A stretch of 64,000 nucleotides of DNA from Antedon bifida (GCA_963402885.1 OY727095.1:873001-937000); one strand, 5' to 3'. Shown: positions 12,857-26,510, numbered from the stretch's first letter. The notes: generated from the letters alone by a model not told the origin. Translations and numbers: made by a program.

Positions 12857-15800
12857 AATTCAGCAGAAAAGCCTAGCCAGGAAAAGGTGAACAAAAAGCC
12901 AAAAGGCGCATTTTTGAAGAAGAGGAGTAGCAAGGAAAAGATAGCGCATTCTGGGTCTAATAACAGTATCAGCGCTAACGGCTCAACAGACCCAGGTCAA
13001 GTAACTGTCAACCTTAAACCGCCTAGGGTAAGTATATCATTTGTTTTTATATTGCAGTCATATAGGCTGAGGCCAATTTTAGGTAGGGTATATAAATTAA
13101 GCGCCATGATTACTGCCTGTTTTCCGAGACATGCGCATTAAAAACATATCTCAAAACACCTAGCTGAGCTTCGTGAACGAAAAACAATCAGCGGTTCCCA
13201 CACAGAACATGCACATTTAATGTACTCAAATGTTTGTTACCGATGTTTTCCACTAAAAGCAAAACTTGGTGTTGCTAGTTTGGTGCGAATGGGGTCTCTC
13301 CGGTCACAAACTCCGGATTGTCTCCGAGATCACTGCAGAGTTTTGGTGTAAAAGGGGTATGGTCATAACCATGCCTGTTTATCAATCATCTCTGTTCAAA
13401 TCTTGACTCACACAGTACCAGATTTTAGTAGACAGCAATGCTTTAATAATACTATCCTATAAGTGACAAACATCAAGATGTTATGTTATGTTTCTTTGTA
13501 TAAATTCTTTTTAAACAAGAAAAAAGGATGATAAAAATATTCAACAAACAGAATAATCAGTAAAATTGTTCTGACAATGTACACCGCTAATGATAGCAAA
13601 TAGCGGTTGGCTGGTTCTGTTTGTGTCAACATGCCGCATGATGCAAATTGGCCGAAGTCTCTTTATTACATGACTCTGGGGAAAACTTCAATTGGGTATA
13701 GTAAGATTTAATGTGAATTACGGGTGAAAAATGGAATCTAAAAAACCAGATCGTAATTAGATGTAGTTGTGTATACATCTGTGAGAAATTAATGGATATT
13801 CCAATTGAAATCTGGACATTGGCGATCTTAATAACAAACAGTCTTGAAGCAAACTGTTTTGCATTTGATTTCTTTTCACAAAGGAAAGGAATCTATGTGC
13901 GAGAACACACATTTTTTTATAACAACCCTATCCTTGTCATTTGATTGGTTAATAAATATGTACCATGCATTATTAATTTGATCCATCGTCACGATTAGGT
14001 GGTTATACATTGCACGTTCATGTTTTTGCGAGGCTGATGACACGGTAGTGTGTGCTATCTTTAAAAGGTCTACTCCCCGACCAAATTCCGATCGCCATAT
14101 TCCGATCGACAAATAATAATTGTTTGTATTCAGAATGTATATATTTTCATTTGTTGAAAGATGGATTGGTCTATTTATTTAATTTGGTTCCGCCTCATTA
14201 AATAGACAAGTTCATCTTTCAACAAAATAAAAATATATAGTACATTGCACTCATAAACATTTGTACTATACTGGGCTTGCAGAATTTATGAAGGGCAACT
14301 AAGAGTCAAAGTGGTCGATCCCGATGGGCAACCAAGTGAAATCCAAAAAAGAATTCGGCAACCAAGAAATTTAGAGGGCAACCAACATCTCGAACATTGC
14401 CCTCAAAGCAACAAAATCGTGATTCTGCGAGGCCTGCTTTCAAAGTACACTATTTTTTATATAGGTTTTTAGCACCATAACCACGCTCCAAAAAGATCCA
14501 ATTACCAGCACAGTACTGTATAATAACACCTTTTGGTCACCCTGTTCAAATACTGTATTGTGAAAAAAATAAATGTTCTTCATGGTATACTAGTATTAAA
14601 TATATTTGAATTTAATTGGTTAATTAAGCTCTATACTAATGAGTGACTTGCAATCATCAATACTGTTTGATCAGCCATACAGTTAATCAAACATAAATTA
14701 AACCCATTGATTTGATGACGTGACCTTCGACATAGCTTACCAGGTATCTGACTAATTGCAACATAAAAATGCCACGTTAACAGAACGCTCACGGAGTGTA
14801 CCGTAGTTAATTTGTTAATAAAACAGAATAGATTAAAGCAAATTGTACGCAAAGATTACACCTTTCATTTGTAAAATAATCCGCAGGTTGATTGAGTCCG
14901 GTAAACAGGAAAATATGCTGCAATGTATCCTGGGATTTATACGATGATTATCGGTAAAAGCAAAAAAAAAATGTGTAAGCTTCAGGGACTTAATGATTTA
15001 AATCTGTTAATAGTAACAGCAATTAGTTTGGCAATTATAATGTTGACACTGTTCTTAAGCTCTACAGGGATTTAAAATGTTAAAGCATCTTCATTGATGA
15101 CTAAATTAAATGATATTATATAACACCTAAATAAATTCCTGTCATTTGATTGGACGATTGTGGGTCACATGTCGTTCAATATACTGTACTATTAAAGTAT
15201 CGTGTAATAAATAGTACTTTATTTTCAATTTGTTCGTGCATGAAAAAAATCTTCTCGCAGTGAACATCTCTGATGATAATACTGTATAACCATCTTTCAC
15301 CTCATGAAATTATTTGTACCATCGCACTCTTAAACATTCATTATTTGTATAATAATTAATGATAACTTAATAGAAAGATAATGATCATGAGGAATTTGAT
15401 TATGAATTTGTGATAAGAGAATGTAATGAGGATGATGATGATGTTTTATATAAAAATAGTTTATGGAAAAAACTGTTGATTTTAACAATTCATAAAGCAA
15501 ATGAGTGTAAAACTGTATAATAGTTTAATTGATCTATTCTTAGCAATAAAATAACCTTTAATTAAAATCGATTTCAAATATCACATTAGATTTGTTTTAT
15601 TTGATTATAAAATGCGTGGTATATATTAAACTCCCTTGAGATGTTTTGATAACAATAGATGGATTCAGTTTCTCTCTGTGTAGTTTTTTCACCAATTAAA
15701 GCTATACTGATTACATTCACTTAAAATGCAATCTAAATCACTTAGGCATGATAATAAGTTACAGTTGAAAAAGTTTTAAACTGGTTAAGAAAATAAATTG

Positions 15801-18800
15801 TAAATAGGCTATTCCCTTCATTTGAATAATTATGTTTTAGTTAAGTTTTTCTGAAAAGAATGAGATAATATATATATATATATATATATAGTAACATCAG
15901 CAAAATTCCATCAACTTTGTGTAAAAAATTGTGAAAATAATTAAAATTGCTGAGTCTACTCTTCATTTTTTTAAATAATAATTTCTGATAAAAGAATGAA
16001 ATATAATGAAGTAAAATGTAATTCAAAACATTTGTCCTGTAGGTTGTCCGTTTTGACTAGAATACATCCTTTGTAGGTTGTCCGTTTTGACTAGAATACA
16101 TCCTTTGTAGGTTGTCTGCTTTGACTAGAATACATCCTTTGTAGGTTGTCCGTTTTGACTAGAATACATCCTTTGTAGGTTGTCTGCTATGACTAGAATA
16201 CATCCTTTGAAATGACAATGCTGTTGAGTACTGTATTATAATATTTTCTTTGTTTCTTATCACCGTCTTATATAATAAATAAATTCCTGCCATTTTATGT
16301 GTGACTATCAGTCATTGAAAAAAATATAAAATGTTAACAATCATTTTACAGATATTCCATATTATTATAGATAATACCATTTCCCCTTTCCTAAAAATTA
16401 ATACAAAACATTTTGTATAAATAAAAAATAAAAATATATGTTTATATTACTATTTGACAGTTTGCAATAAAAACTATAGATTGACGAAAGAGAGAAATTG
16501 ATTGGCAGAATTTGAATTCATGCATGGTTGCCATTGGTGATCGTGCAACTTCCACCCTCTGATCTTGCAGTAGAAACATCAATATAGAAATTCCTTAATT
16601 CTATTTGTTGGGCACAGAAAATGGCCAAAATTGGCTTTAGAATTTTATTTTTTCAATTAATATTCATTTGTATTACCGCACCTGCATTAAAAAAACTGAG
16701 TGGGTGGAATGATCTTTAAATGATCCTGAAATGCGTCTTCATACTGATGTTGGCAAGTAGAATTAATTAAGTTGGAAATCCTAGTATTTACTTTAAGGCA
16801 TACACAATTGGAAATGTAGGGTAACTGACCCCCACCCAGTTTTACCTAGCATAATCTTAAAGGATAGCTTCGGGTTTAACATTTATATTCTTTTTTATAA
16901 ACTATGCAACAACATTGATGATAACTTCAATTATTTTTTAATAGCCGTCTTTAAATAAGCCCTTTTTTAAAAATTGGTGGTACGGTGCACTGTTTTATAA
17001 TGTTACAAGGTAGGATAATTTTAATACAAATATGTCCACCAAATTATAACAAAAATAGTATTAAAATTTATACCTTTTTAATTTTTTTTTCCTTCAGAAA
17101 TTTTCTAAAAATGTAAGTCAATTTTGGTGAATTTCCTGTCTTATAAGAAGTCCGGTAGCACCACATTTGTTTTAAAGGGCTCATTCCATGACACCTGTTC
17201 TGCTTCACCTATCTGAACATTTAAGGGGTTATTATGTTATAGGTTTATAATATTTTATTTAAAAAAGCAATAACAATTTTAAACCTGAAGCTAATTTGTT
17301 CATAAAGAGATGTGATTGAATGAAAGCAAAGAATATCGCAAGCATTGTAACATCTTCTATCTACTACATACAGTACTAACATGACACATTGCATAGACAA
17401 ATATTATGATTGAGGAATTATGATTGAGTTACATTGTTGCCATTAAAATCTCACATCATTGCTTAGTAAAGCGTACACTGTCTTTTATGAATAATTCATG
17501 ATATTGATGTTAAATGCTAAATATAGCAAGATATACCCTTATAATATGCAACTTTGAGCTAGAAAAACTTTGTAAATATTTAATTAAATTTACAATTCAA
17601 TACTTGTTTACAAGACAAAAACTGCTAGCTAATTGTTTTTTTGTGTATTTTTGTGGTCTATTATTAATCAATTTCAACAAGGACTAAATTTATGCGTTAA
17701 TCTTGTCGTTTGAGAGATGCCCCTTGATTGAAAAAAGAGTAAAGAATTATAACTATAAGCATCATGTTTTATGTTGTGTTAGTAAATTTAATTCCTAGGT
17801 ATAATTATTTACTAACTACTTAGTATCAGTACTAGGCTGGCTAGTAGTACTGTAAAATCGAACATTCTAGATTCTTGGTACCTGCAGGTTGTTCTATTTA
17901 TAGCATACGAGTAACAATCTTATCCCATAATGACTTGTGCAAGACTTCCCATGATGCATTCTCTCATAGCAAAATTTTGCCTTGTTGGTGTTTTTTATGT
18001 ATCAATTATCAATTTAATTGAATGTTTAAATTATTTTGGGTTTGTTTTTTTAGAAATACTCATCTCCAGATTTTGATGACAGCTTCTTTGACTTGTTGAG
18101 TCGTTTCCAAGGCAACCGTATGGATGAACAGCGAATGTCGTTGCCGAAATCTAACTCACAAGAGAAATGTGCCGCAACAGGTAATAAATGTAAACAAATA
18201 AATTGTCTACGTGACTTTATCTGCTAGCCTGGTTAGTTTTAAAATTTTAAAATGATAGATTCATTTTTCCTACAAAAAAACAGATTCATTTAAAAAATAG
18301 TTTTCATTATATAACTATAGTTAACAATTTAACTTTGATAAAAATAATATTTTCACAAATCCAATAAATTGACGTCATGATCAATATTAGAACAATGAAA
18401 TCGTGGTATCTTTTTTTCCATATTACTGATCATGAATAAAACATCATTTTCATTTACTGTAGATCATCAAAACATCATTGATGATGTCATTGTCTATCTA
18501 ATCTTGGACAAACAATGTAATTAATAATCTTCAAGAATATTATAGTATTATAATCTTGACATTGTTGGTGTGATACCCTATTGATACCCATCATAAAAAA
18601 TTACAGTGGTTTATTTTAGCTTTTTATTTCTATTTATTATTGTTAAGTGTTTGAACCGCTACTGTTAAACCTAACCTAATTCTATAATATAATCATAGTA
18701 CATTATTCAAAACATCATTATCATTGAGTTACGTTATCCTTCCAAACCGGTTGACTGGACACACACGCAATTACAAACAATATCTTTTGTACAATTTTAT

Positions 18801-21800
18801 TGTAATATATTATATTATGAAAACTACATACCAAGTATTATAAATTTGTGCAGTTCCCTAAGGAATTATCCAAGCTATATTATGTTGAGTCATTTTTTTG
18901 ATAGGAAAATTGACATGCTATTACCAAGAAAGAAAATGACATTCCGGATAGACAATATTTGTGTCTGAGTCATTCACACAACGGCAGCATTCTAAATTGC
19001 CTATTATAAATTGTTATTGAACATAAGAAATAATATTCGGTAATAGTATGTGCATTTTCTATGTTGAAATTCATTTGTAACATTTATCTAAAAAGTAAAT
19101 GTTGATTCACTTTATACTCGGGGGATTGCTTGGTATGCTCTACTAAATCCCCAGAGGGCGCAATAAAATAGTTTGATTATAAATGTTTGCATTCATTCAT
19201 AAGTAGATGGAAATTGATTCGAATAGGCTGTCAGTTGTAATCTGGCTAAATAATATTTTGTTTATATGGTTAAAAACACACAAGAACAGGGGTTATTGCT
19301 AACTGCCAGAAATTGCACTTTTCTCAATGTGGAATGGTACAGTAAGAAAAATATCTATACTTTTTCTTGTCACTGTTGTCTGTCTACGTGCCATTGTGCT
19401 ACTAAATTTCTTTTTTTAGTAATCCAATAATTTGCATGTTCCATTTCACTTTGTGCTACCTTCTCCAGATCCTTTGTGTCTGTTTCTTTGCAGATGAACC
19501 CACTGTCCAATAACTTGCATGTTCCATTTCACTTTGTGCTAACTTCTCCAGATCCTTTGTATCTGTTTCTTTGCAGATGAACCCACTGTCCAATAACTTG
19601 CATGTTCCATTTCACTTTGTGCTAACTTCTCCAGATCCTTTGTATCTGTTTCTTTGCAGATGAACCCACTGTCCAATAACTTGCATGTTACATTTCACTT
19701 TGTGCTAACTTCTCCAGATCCTTTGTATCTGTTTCTTTGCAGATGAACCCACTGTCCAATAACTTGCATGTTCCATTTCACTTTCTGCTGACTTCTCCAG
19801 ATTCTTTCTATTTGTTTCTTTGCAGATACACCAACTGTCCAATAACTTGCATGTTCCATTTCACTTTCTGCTGACTTCTCCAGATCCTTTGTATCTGTTT
19901 CTTTGCAGATGAACCCACCGTCCAAAAACTTGACTAAAGCCTGCCCATATTATAAGTTTCTTTACCTGGTCCTTAAATCTTCTACCTATTCTAAAACTGG
20001 CATGCAGATTCATTTCTCATGAACGCTCTCTGGTTGCCATATTCACCAATTATAATAAAGTTTCAGGATTTTTTAAGCCTATAAGCCACTGAGCTTTTAT
20101 TTATGCTGTTTGATTATAGGCTTTACTCTCATGATTTGATAAATTTCACATTTCAAGAATTCTGTACCTACGGTATACTACTATAAAATTAAAAATGATG
20201 AAATCACTATTTGAAAACTAAATCTATCTTAGTGTCATTATGCCAGCTATAAATGTGATTAATAGACATTATACACGAAGCAGAAAATCATCTACACTTC
20301 TGAGAACCTCAGAATTATCTAATATTTTTGAAATCATCTATTGATGGATAAAATAATGATTTTGAATATTCTGTAATATTATGTATTCATTTTTGCCTTT
20401 TTGCATTTATTTCAGGTAATAGTTTTTATTTCTGAATTATTCATTACTTTACAACAATAATTCAATATCATTACTATATTGAATTCACACTTAATAATTC
20501 CTGCACGTAATAAGAGAAAAAAAATAGTAATGTGTAATGTACTCACCAAATGAATAGTATTTAATACAATAAATATTGCAAACTTCATTGCCATCATTTT
20601 ATTCTGGTGTCAATCTCACAATTAAATTTTATTATTGTAAAATCATAAAATGCCTACTTTCAATACTAGATCTTAGTCTTGTAGGAAGGAGGGGTCAAAA
20701 GTATTTCTGGTATTTTTGGCCATTTTGAATGAAACATTATAGTACATAGAAATGTGCATATTCTGAACAATTTAAGACCAAGATCATCTATATTTTTTAG
20801 GATGTGATAAATCCTAGATGGCCACCAAAATGGCCCCCAAAAGACCCCATGGGACAATATTTCATCTTGAGAACATCAAAAAATGTTAATTATATATATT
20901 CAGGATTACAAAAATGTATGTTAAAAAAATACATGATGGGGGTGCACGGAACCCCTTCTTCCTACCCTACTATCTGTATCTATACCATATGATTGTTTTA
21001 AACTTTAGCATTATGTATGTAAATCTACTTGACTATTATATTATAGTTCCAAATATGATAAGAAATTAATAGAAGCTGAAGAATATTTTGTAAAATACTC
21101 TCTTTCCAACACTTTGCCTAGTGCAAGAAACAATTAAAATTGTCTTTCTGCTTAAATTTTAGCAAGACATCTAACTGTACTTACTGTAATGGATTGTTTA
21201 AACAAAGAATAGTTTTCAACCAAATTTGTTTTAAAAAGTGTTTGTAAAATATTGAAACTGAAGTATAAAAAAAGTTTTGTTTTGTTAAGCTCTGTCTACA
21301 CTATCAAACTTTATGTTACAAAAAAATGTTATGTGCCCATATATGGACATGATGATGTCTTATCACTACCATATTTGGGGTCACTAGGCCTACTTAAGAA
21401 AAAGCTTACAAATAATTCAATGAAAAACAAAACAATTAGTTTTGTTAACTTTTAAAAAAATATCACTAATAAATTGTCAATTTTGATTTTCAGATGAAGG
21501 CAAAGAAGAATTTATGAATAGTATAGCAAAATTCCAAGGTAAACGAATGAATGAACAACGAATGAACGTTGAATCACTACCAGGTCTATGTAGCAAAGAC
21601 GAAGACATCCTTACCAAATTAAAAGAACCATCTAACGTACCCGACGATAACTTTTTTGATATGTTGATACGCTGTCAGGTTAGTAGATCATGACATTTGG
21701 TGTGAGATTACCAAGAGATTCTATTTATATAATTTAATGATATCTTCCTGTGACGAGGATTAAGTGTAATGGCAAAATTGCTTCAAGTGCCTGCCTAGCT

Positions 21801-23528
21801 AGTCGAGATTTCCTATCAAAATGCGTTAACTACCTCGCATTGGTAACCAAATACGTAAAGACGTTAGTGTAATTTACTTTTCACGTTACAGGCAATTAGG
21901 CAACAAAAGGTAAGAGATATTTCATGGAATAGGTGTGTATTTGTCATTTTAGTTTTTATCGGTTAGTCAAAAATTGTAAATATGTTAACAATAATAAAAT
22001 AAAAATTCACCTGGTTATTGAGAATAACAAAAGTTGTTTTTCGGATGAAATCAATTGAATCTGGTAACATTCTATCACTATGAGCAACAATATTGTGATG
22101 TTGGTTTTATTGTATTAATGAGCTAGTTGTGATTTGACTGGTGAAATTGAGTGTTTTTTGAATATACTAAATCTAAACTGATTTCTATGTTTAACAATAT
22201 CAATATCAACAAATATTATTAATTAATCAGTTCTCTTTAGTGAATAATAAATCTTTTGCTTTTAACAAATATTTCTATAAAAATTACTTATCGAAACAAA
22301 TCGAATCGTTGTACTAGCTACCGTTAAGACGGGAACTTTATACAACTCTGCGAAAGCACTTAGCATCGCTCTACTGGTTCTACCATACGTAGAGCTGTAA
22401 CAGCCCACTTAACTTTCCACAGGAAGAGAAAATAAAAACAATGATTTCTAGTAATATAAATTCTGTAGGTGATGAAAATGACCTAGTTCTATCAAAATTG
22501 ATCTGTTATAACGTATGCGACCATAGGCATTCACTTGGGCAGGTATTTTATATTCTTTAGTCGAACAATTTTCATCAATTCAAGTTCAAATATTATGTTT
22601 ATAAGCATAGCATTATACTGTGTTTATATCAAGCATAATGTTTTTTAACATATACCATAAATAGAAAAGAGAAGCGTATTCTAAATAGTAATGCTATTAA
22701 AGAAATTAGATATTGAGATGAATATATTATTACATTTCATGTAAAAACATTTAGTGTGACATAGGTAACTGAGAAGCAATTAGAGTTTGACATTATTTAA
22801 ATTAAATATTCAACTGTACAGTATGACTTAGTATACGCCCAGACACTAGACAAAATAATTATAATCACACTTATTTTATATACATTATTTTTTATTTAGA
22901 TAGATTTACAAGGATTGCTTATAATCCATTCACAGAACATAGACACCAAGATGCTATACATAAAGTCCATAAGTGTGGAGTTGTTATTTGAACCCAGGAA
23001 CCTGGGTTGGTAGCCAAGCATGCTAACCACCGAGCTACAACTGCATTCCACTCAACTCCACTGAATTCAACTCCACTGAATTCAATTCCACTGAATTCAA
23101 CTCCACTCAACTCAATTCCACTCAACTCCATTTAATTCAACTCCATTCAATTCAACTCCATTCCACTCAACTCCATTCCACTCAACTCCATCCCACTTAA
23201 AATGCCATTAAACTCCACTCAACTCAATTCTACTCAACTCAACTCCATTCAACTCAACTCCATTCTACTCAACCCCATTCCACTAAATGCCATTCAACTC
23301 CACTCCATTTAAATAGTCACATCCTAATAAGAATATATTTTTAAATCGTTTCAGAGCACAAGAATAGAAGACCAACGCACAGACGCCCCCGAACGTGTAC
23401 AAGCCCCGACCGTACCAGACGAAGACTTTTTCATGTTAATTTCACGAGTACAATCGCAAAGGTTAGAAGAACAGAGGTGTGATCTTCCAGAATCATTATC
23501 AAATGATGTTATCTCTCAAGAAAAATAG
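12857..23528 (+). CDS. GPSM1/GPSM2: G-protein-signalling modulator (LGN/AGS3/Pins family), C-terminal GoLoco half, partial
   Basis: Exons are 12857-13027, 18054-18180, 21494-21678 and 23355-23528 (stop TAG 23526-23528). All junctions are GT-AG and the phases join in one frame. They encode a basic, Ser/Asn-rich linker and then four GoLoco motifs: DDSFFDLLSRFQGNRMDEQR, EEFMNSIAKFQGKRMNEQR, DDNFFDMLIRCQ plus STRIEDQR (split by an intron), and EDFFMLISRVQSQRLEEQR. Each keeps the F..L/I...Q..R...QR pattern in which the last Arg contacts GDP on G-alpha-i/o. In this family the motifs bind G-alpha-i-GDP at the cortex while N-terminal TPRs bind NuMA/Mud or Insc, orienting the spindle. The TPR half is not visible and must lie left of the window or in exons I could not see. 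Four motifs match vertebrate GPSM1/2; Drosophila Pins has three. GPSM1 versus GPSM2 cannot be decided. Confidence 0.92.
14139..14239. mobile_element. Short fold-back (MITE-like) element
   Basis: The two halves are inverted copies over about 40 bp. TATATATTTT...TTGTTGAAAGATG...GTCTATTTA on the left is answered by TAAATAGACAAGTTCATCTTTCAACAA...AAAATATATA on the right, with a loop around GGTTCCGCCTC. It could fold into a long hairpin. It is probably a tiny MITE; the superfamily is unknown and no target-site duplication is clear. Confidence 0.6.
16037..16210 (+). repeat. 34-bp tandem repeat, 5 copies
   Basis: The unit contains TGTAGGTTGTCCGTTTTGAC followed by TAGAATACATCCTT. Starts of AGGTTG at 16041, 16075, 16109, 16143 and 16177 are exactly 34 bp apart, with C/T and T/C variants. 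It lies in a GPSM intron. Confidence 0.93.
16865..17293. mobile_element. MITE candidate with TAGCTTC ends
   Basis: The left end TAGCTTCGGGTTTAA is answered at the right end by the inverted complement of TAGCTTCAGGTTTAA, one mismatch in 15. Inside the ends, TTATAAAC/GTTTATAA-like blocks also face each other. The 429-bp span has no coding frame, which fits a non-autonomous DNA transposon in the GPSM intron. I could not fix a target-site duplication. Confidence 0.55.
19424..19921 (+). repeat. 83-bp tandem repeat, 6 copies, each with an acceptor-like TTTCTTTGCAG
   Basis: Starts of CCAATAA at 19424, 19507, 19590, 19673, 19756 and 19839 give an 83-bp unit with few differences. Every unit ends in TGTTTCTTTGCAGATRMACC, a pyrimidine tract plus CAG that looks like a 3' splice site on the strand of the GPSM gene, whose intron contains the array. 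A 76-codon frame on the minus strand is a by-product. Confidence 0.93.
20681..20965. mobile_element. MITE candidate with GTAGGAAG...CTTCCTAC ends
   Basis: GTAGGAAGGAGGGGT at the left faces AACCCCTTCTTCCTAC at the right as an inverted repeat of about 15 bp with one or two differences. The 285-bp interior is non-coding. It lies in the GPSM intron between exons ending 18180 and starting 21494. The mobile nature is inferred from the paired ends alone. Confidence 0.5.
21285..21384 (+). mobile_element. Partial copy of the AAGCTCTGTCTACACTATC MITE
   Basis: It begins TTAAGCTCTGTCTACACTAT and continues into the family body (GTGCCCATATATGGACATGA, then TATCACTACCATATTTGGG). The right terminal repeat is absent, so this is a truncated copy about 110 bp upstream of a GPSM exon acceptor. 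Confidence 0.85.
22893..23046 (-). mobile_element. tRNA-derived SINE, short copy
   Basis: On the minus strand the head reads GTAGCTCGGTGGTTAGCATG (A-box like), then GGTTCCTGGGTTCAAATAAC (B-box like). The body CTTTATGTATAGCATCTTGG, then TATGTTCTGTGAATGG, matches the longer SINE at 31937-32192. The tail is AATAAAAAATAATG. It lies in the GPSM intron that splits GoLoco 3. Confidence 0.75.
23041..23310 (+). repeat. Degenerate (CAACTCCATTC/CACT) simple repeat
   Basis: It consists of 5-, 10- and 15-base variations on AACTC-CATTC-CACTC. It abuts the head of the SINE at 22893-23046 and ends about 45 bp before the last GPSM exon. Low-complexity frames on the minus strand (Glu-Leu-Ser-Gly repeats) are not genes. 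Confidence 0.9.
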
Positions 23529-24050
23529 TCTTTTGTACTCATAGCGAAAAAAAAAAACATATTTTGCTAAAAAAAATATGGTGGTAATGTACAAAGGGGA
23601 CAACATAATGTTTGAACAACATTCAAAATTATCTGTATAATGTTTAATTTATTTTATTATCTTATTTTGTTATTTATGTACATATTGCCTTTGTGTGTGC
23701 GTATTTTAGTTGTTTTTTTGGTTTTTTTTTTTAAAGATCTGAAATTCCAACATACTCGAATTTCTTGTCAAATTGTAGACACAATGTTTAGCCAAGTATT
23801 TTAATCACTTTTTCTTGAACTTGTGATAAAAAATAGGGTTTTTAAAAATGTTGCTAGTTAGTATTATTTTGTTTTGGACATTTTAACCATTTTATTTAAT
23901 TTGTTTGTTTAAATTATTTTTCTCTATTATTTTCCCTTCTAAATATTATTTGACATTATTTTAGTAGTTGAAATGGTCATGTTATAGTGATCAAAAAATA
24001 TTAAGTTAATTATGTTGACAATTGCAAACATTTGTATGATGGAATAACAA

Positions 24051-24062
24051 AATAAAAATAAA
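24051..24062 (+). terminator. GPSM polyadenylation signals
   Basis: Two overlapping AATAAA hexamers lie about 525 bp after the GPSM stop, in a stretch with no other gene. They are the first strong candidates downstream of the stop. The 3'UTR would be about 550 nt. Confidence 0.6.
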
Positions 24063-25639
24063 CTTCTTTATTATTATTATTATTATGATTAATAATAATA
24101 ACGTAATATTAATAACTGAATGTTTTTAATCAAGATTACATAGATATAATTCTAGCATGTTAATAATAAGAAATCACATGCTGATGTTGCTAATTTAAAA
24201 TGAATTTTATGACAATGATAATAATAATAATTTTACTTTTGATAAGATTTTGATAATTTTAATTATGATAATGATGATGATACTACTGACAGTGGTGTTG
24301 ATGGTAACTCAATTTTAAATGATTTTCATCAAAATATTCCTGTTAATATTCCATACTACATATATTCATACATTACTTTGACATTGTAAAGTCCGTAATC
24401 ACGGCAACCACCTGTCACATATATTCCGTCGGCAAATTTACAATGCCTTATGGGATTGCATTAAGCACAGTGTAGCAACATCTTTTGTAACGCATTGAAT
24501 GTCTCCATCTGAATATTCTTGAATATTTGACTTGTGACATTGAATTCTATTTATTCATATTGCGAGATGCACTAAATGACAAAATACCTGTTAACTGTAG
24601 ATTTGCATTTGCATCAAGAGGATTGTGAATATCAAAGAAATAGTACAAATTATCCCCAATCACCAAATTACCCTGTTTGACACTAAATTTAACATTGCAC
24701 TATTTATCAGTTATTTTCCTTTTTATAAAAAGTTTTAACAACATTTTTAGTTACATTTTGATGTTCTTTATGTTCTTTAAATATTACTGTGTGTTAGTAT
24801 GTATGCTTTGTTTTTATAACAATGAATACAATTATTCTAAATTGTGAAGTTTTATTAACATGTACAAGTGTAAAAATAGATTTAGTGTCAAGGGTCAAGC
24901 TATTTTATAATCTGTTATTTATGTCGCAGCAATTAATTTTTGTTTGTTTGATCGTATTATTACATTTGATATTCCACGATTCATTACCAAAACACCAAAT
25001 TAAATGTAATTTTAGGAAGTAAAAACATACCAATGTAAAATTCAAATTTGATTCCATATAATTTGATTGAACAATCCAGCTAGGAAGAAAGCATTCCATT
25101 TATGTTTTACGCTATACAGTATTATAATTCTGCACTACTTTACTCATAACTTCATGAAATTAAATTAATATAATAGTGACTATACTTTGCTATGCAGAAC
25201 CTTGCATAGTTTACAATTGTTGTATTTATCAGGTGATGCAATACTAAGATACATTATGTCCCAGCCTGTATTCTACAGTTTATAGTACAGAATCTTAGTG
25301 TAATCTTAGGATGAGATACTGTAATAGCATTACATAGTGTTTGGTGCAAAATGCTAACATATAATCATGGAGAAATTACTCCATGTTATACAGTAGGCCT
25401 AAGTGACATGATTTAGATACTCTGTACCATGAGGTGAGACACTATACACGAAACTGGTGACATACTAAACACTAGTTGGTAAAACACTATACTGTAACTC
25501 CTGTACATCATGTGATCAGATACTGTACACACAGTGTCATTATACACACTAAACATGTAGTCAGATACTAAACATACTAAATGTGTTTAGACACTAAACA
25601 GTAAGTGAGACACTACTGACACTACACCATGTGGTCAGG
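24063..25639. other. Intergenic, AT-rich
   Basis: It holds ATT/AAT microsatellite (24070-24115) and ATG/AAT-rich tracts (24210-24310). Frames near 24822-25099 are open on both strands but have no recognisable content. From about 25400 degenerate GACACTATACAC/ACTAAACA motifs foreshadow the minisatellite that follows. Confidence 0.5.
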
Positions 25640-26510
25640 TACTGTACACAATGTGATGTCACATTGTGTACACTATTTAGTAGTAGTAGTAGAAGTAGTA
25701 GTAGTACACACTAAATGGTTAGACACTATGTGCTCAGATGCTATATTGACACTGTACCATGTGGTATTAGATAGTGTACACCATGTGGTGTTGCATTCTT
25801 GTACACACTACACCATGTGTTCAGATACTAAACACTAAGTTACGAGACACTGTATGCACTACACAATGTGTTCAGGTACTAAACACTAAGTTACGAGACA
25901 CTGTACGCACTACACCATGTGTTGAGGTACTAAACACTAAGTTACGAGACACTGTATGCACTACACCATGTGTTCAGGTACTAAACACTAAGTTACGAGA
26001 CACTGTATGCACTACACAATGTGTTCAGCTACTAAACACTAAGTTATGAGACACTGTGAGCACTACACCATGTGTTCAGGTACTAAACACTAAGTTACGA
26101 GACACTGTACGCACTACACAATGTGTTCAGGAACTAAACACTAAGTAAAGTTACGAGACACTGTACGCACTACACCATGTGTTCAGATACTAAACACTAA
26201 GTTACGAGACACTGTGAGCACTACACCATGTGTTCAGGTACTAAACACTAAGTTACGTGACACTGAGCACTACACCATGTGTTCAGGTACTAAACACTAA
26301 GTTACGAGACACTGTACGCACTACACCATGTGTTCAGGTACTAAACACTAAGTTACGAGACACTGTATGCACTACACCATGTGTTCAGGTACTAAACACT
26401 AAGTTACGAGACACTGTACGCACTACACCATGTGTTCAGGTACTAAACACTAAGTTACGAGACACTGTACGCACTACACCATGTGTTGAGATAAACACAT
26501 TAAGTTGTAA
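25640..26510 (+). repeat. 51-bp minisatellite, about 14 good copies
   Basis: The regular unit, from about 25795, is TACTAAACACTAAGTTACGA then GACACTGTACGCACTACACC then ATGTGTTCAGG, 51 bp. Being a multiple of 3 it leaves a 17-codon unit open on the plus strand. One unit has gained 5 bp (TAAAG near 26148) and one is 2 bp short. The left 150 bp is a diverged form including a (TAG)n run at about 25676-25705. Confidence 0.9.

Larger units (their letters stand above)
13028..18053. other. GPSM intron with small mobile elements
   Basis: This 5-kb intron begins GTAAGT and ends TTTTTTTAG. Besides the elements listed separately (14139-14239, 16037-16210, 16865-17293) it holds a TA microsatellite at about 15869-15891 and AT-rich filler. 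The segment 14245-14275 (TTGCACTCATAAACATTTGT) is echoed at about 15315-15345, so another diverged repeat family may be present. No further exon is evident. Confidence 0.5.
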
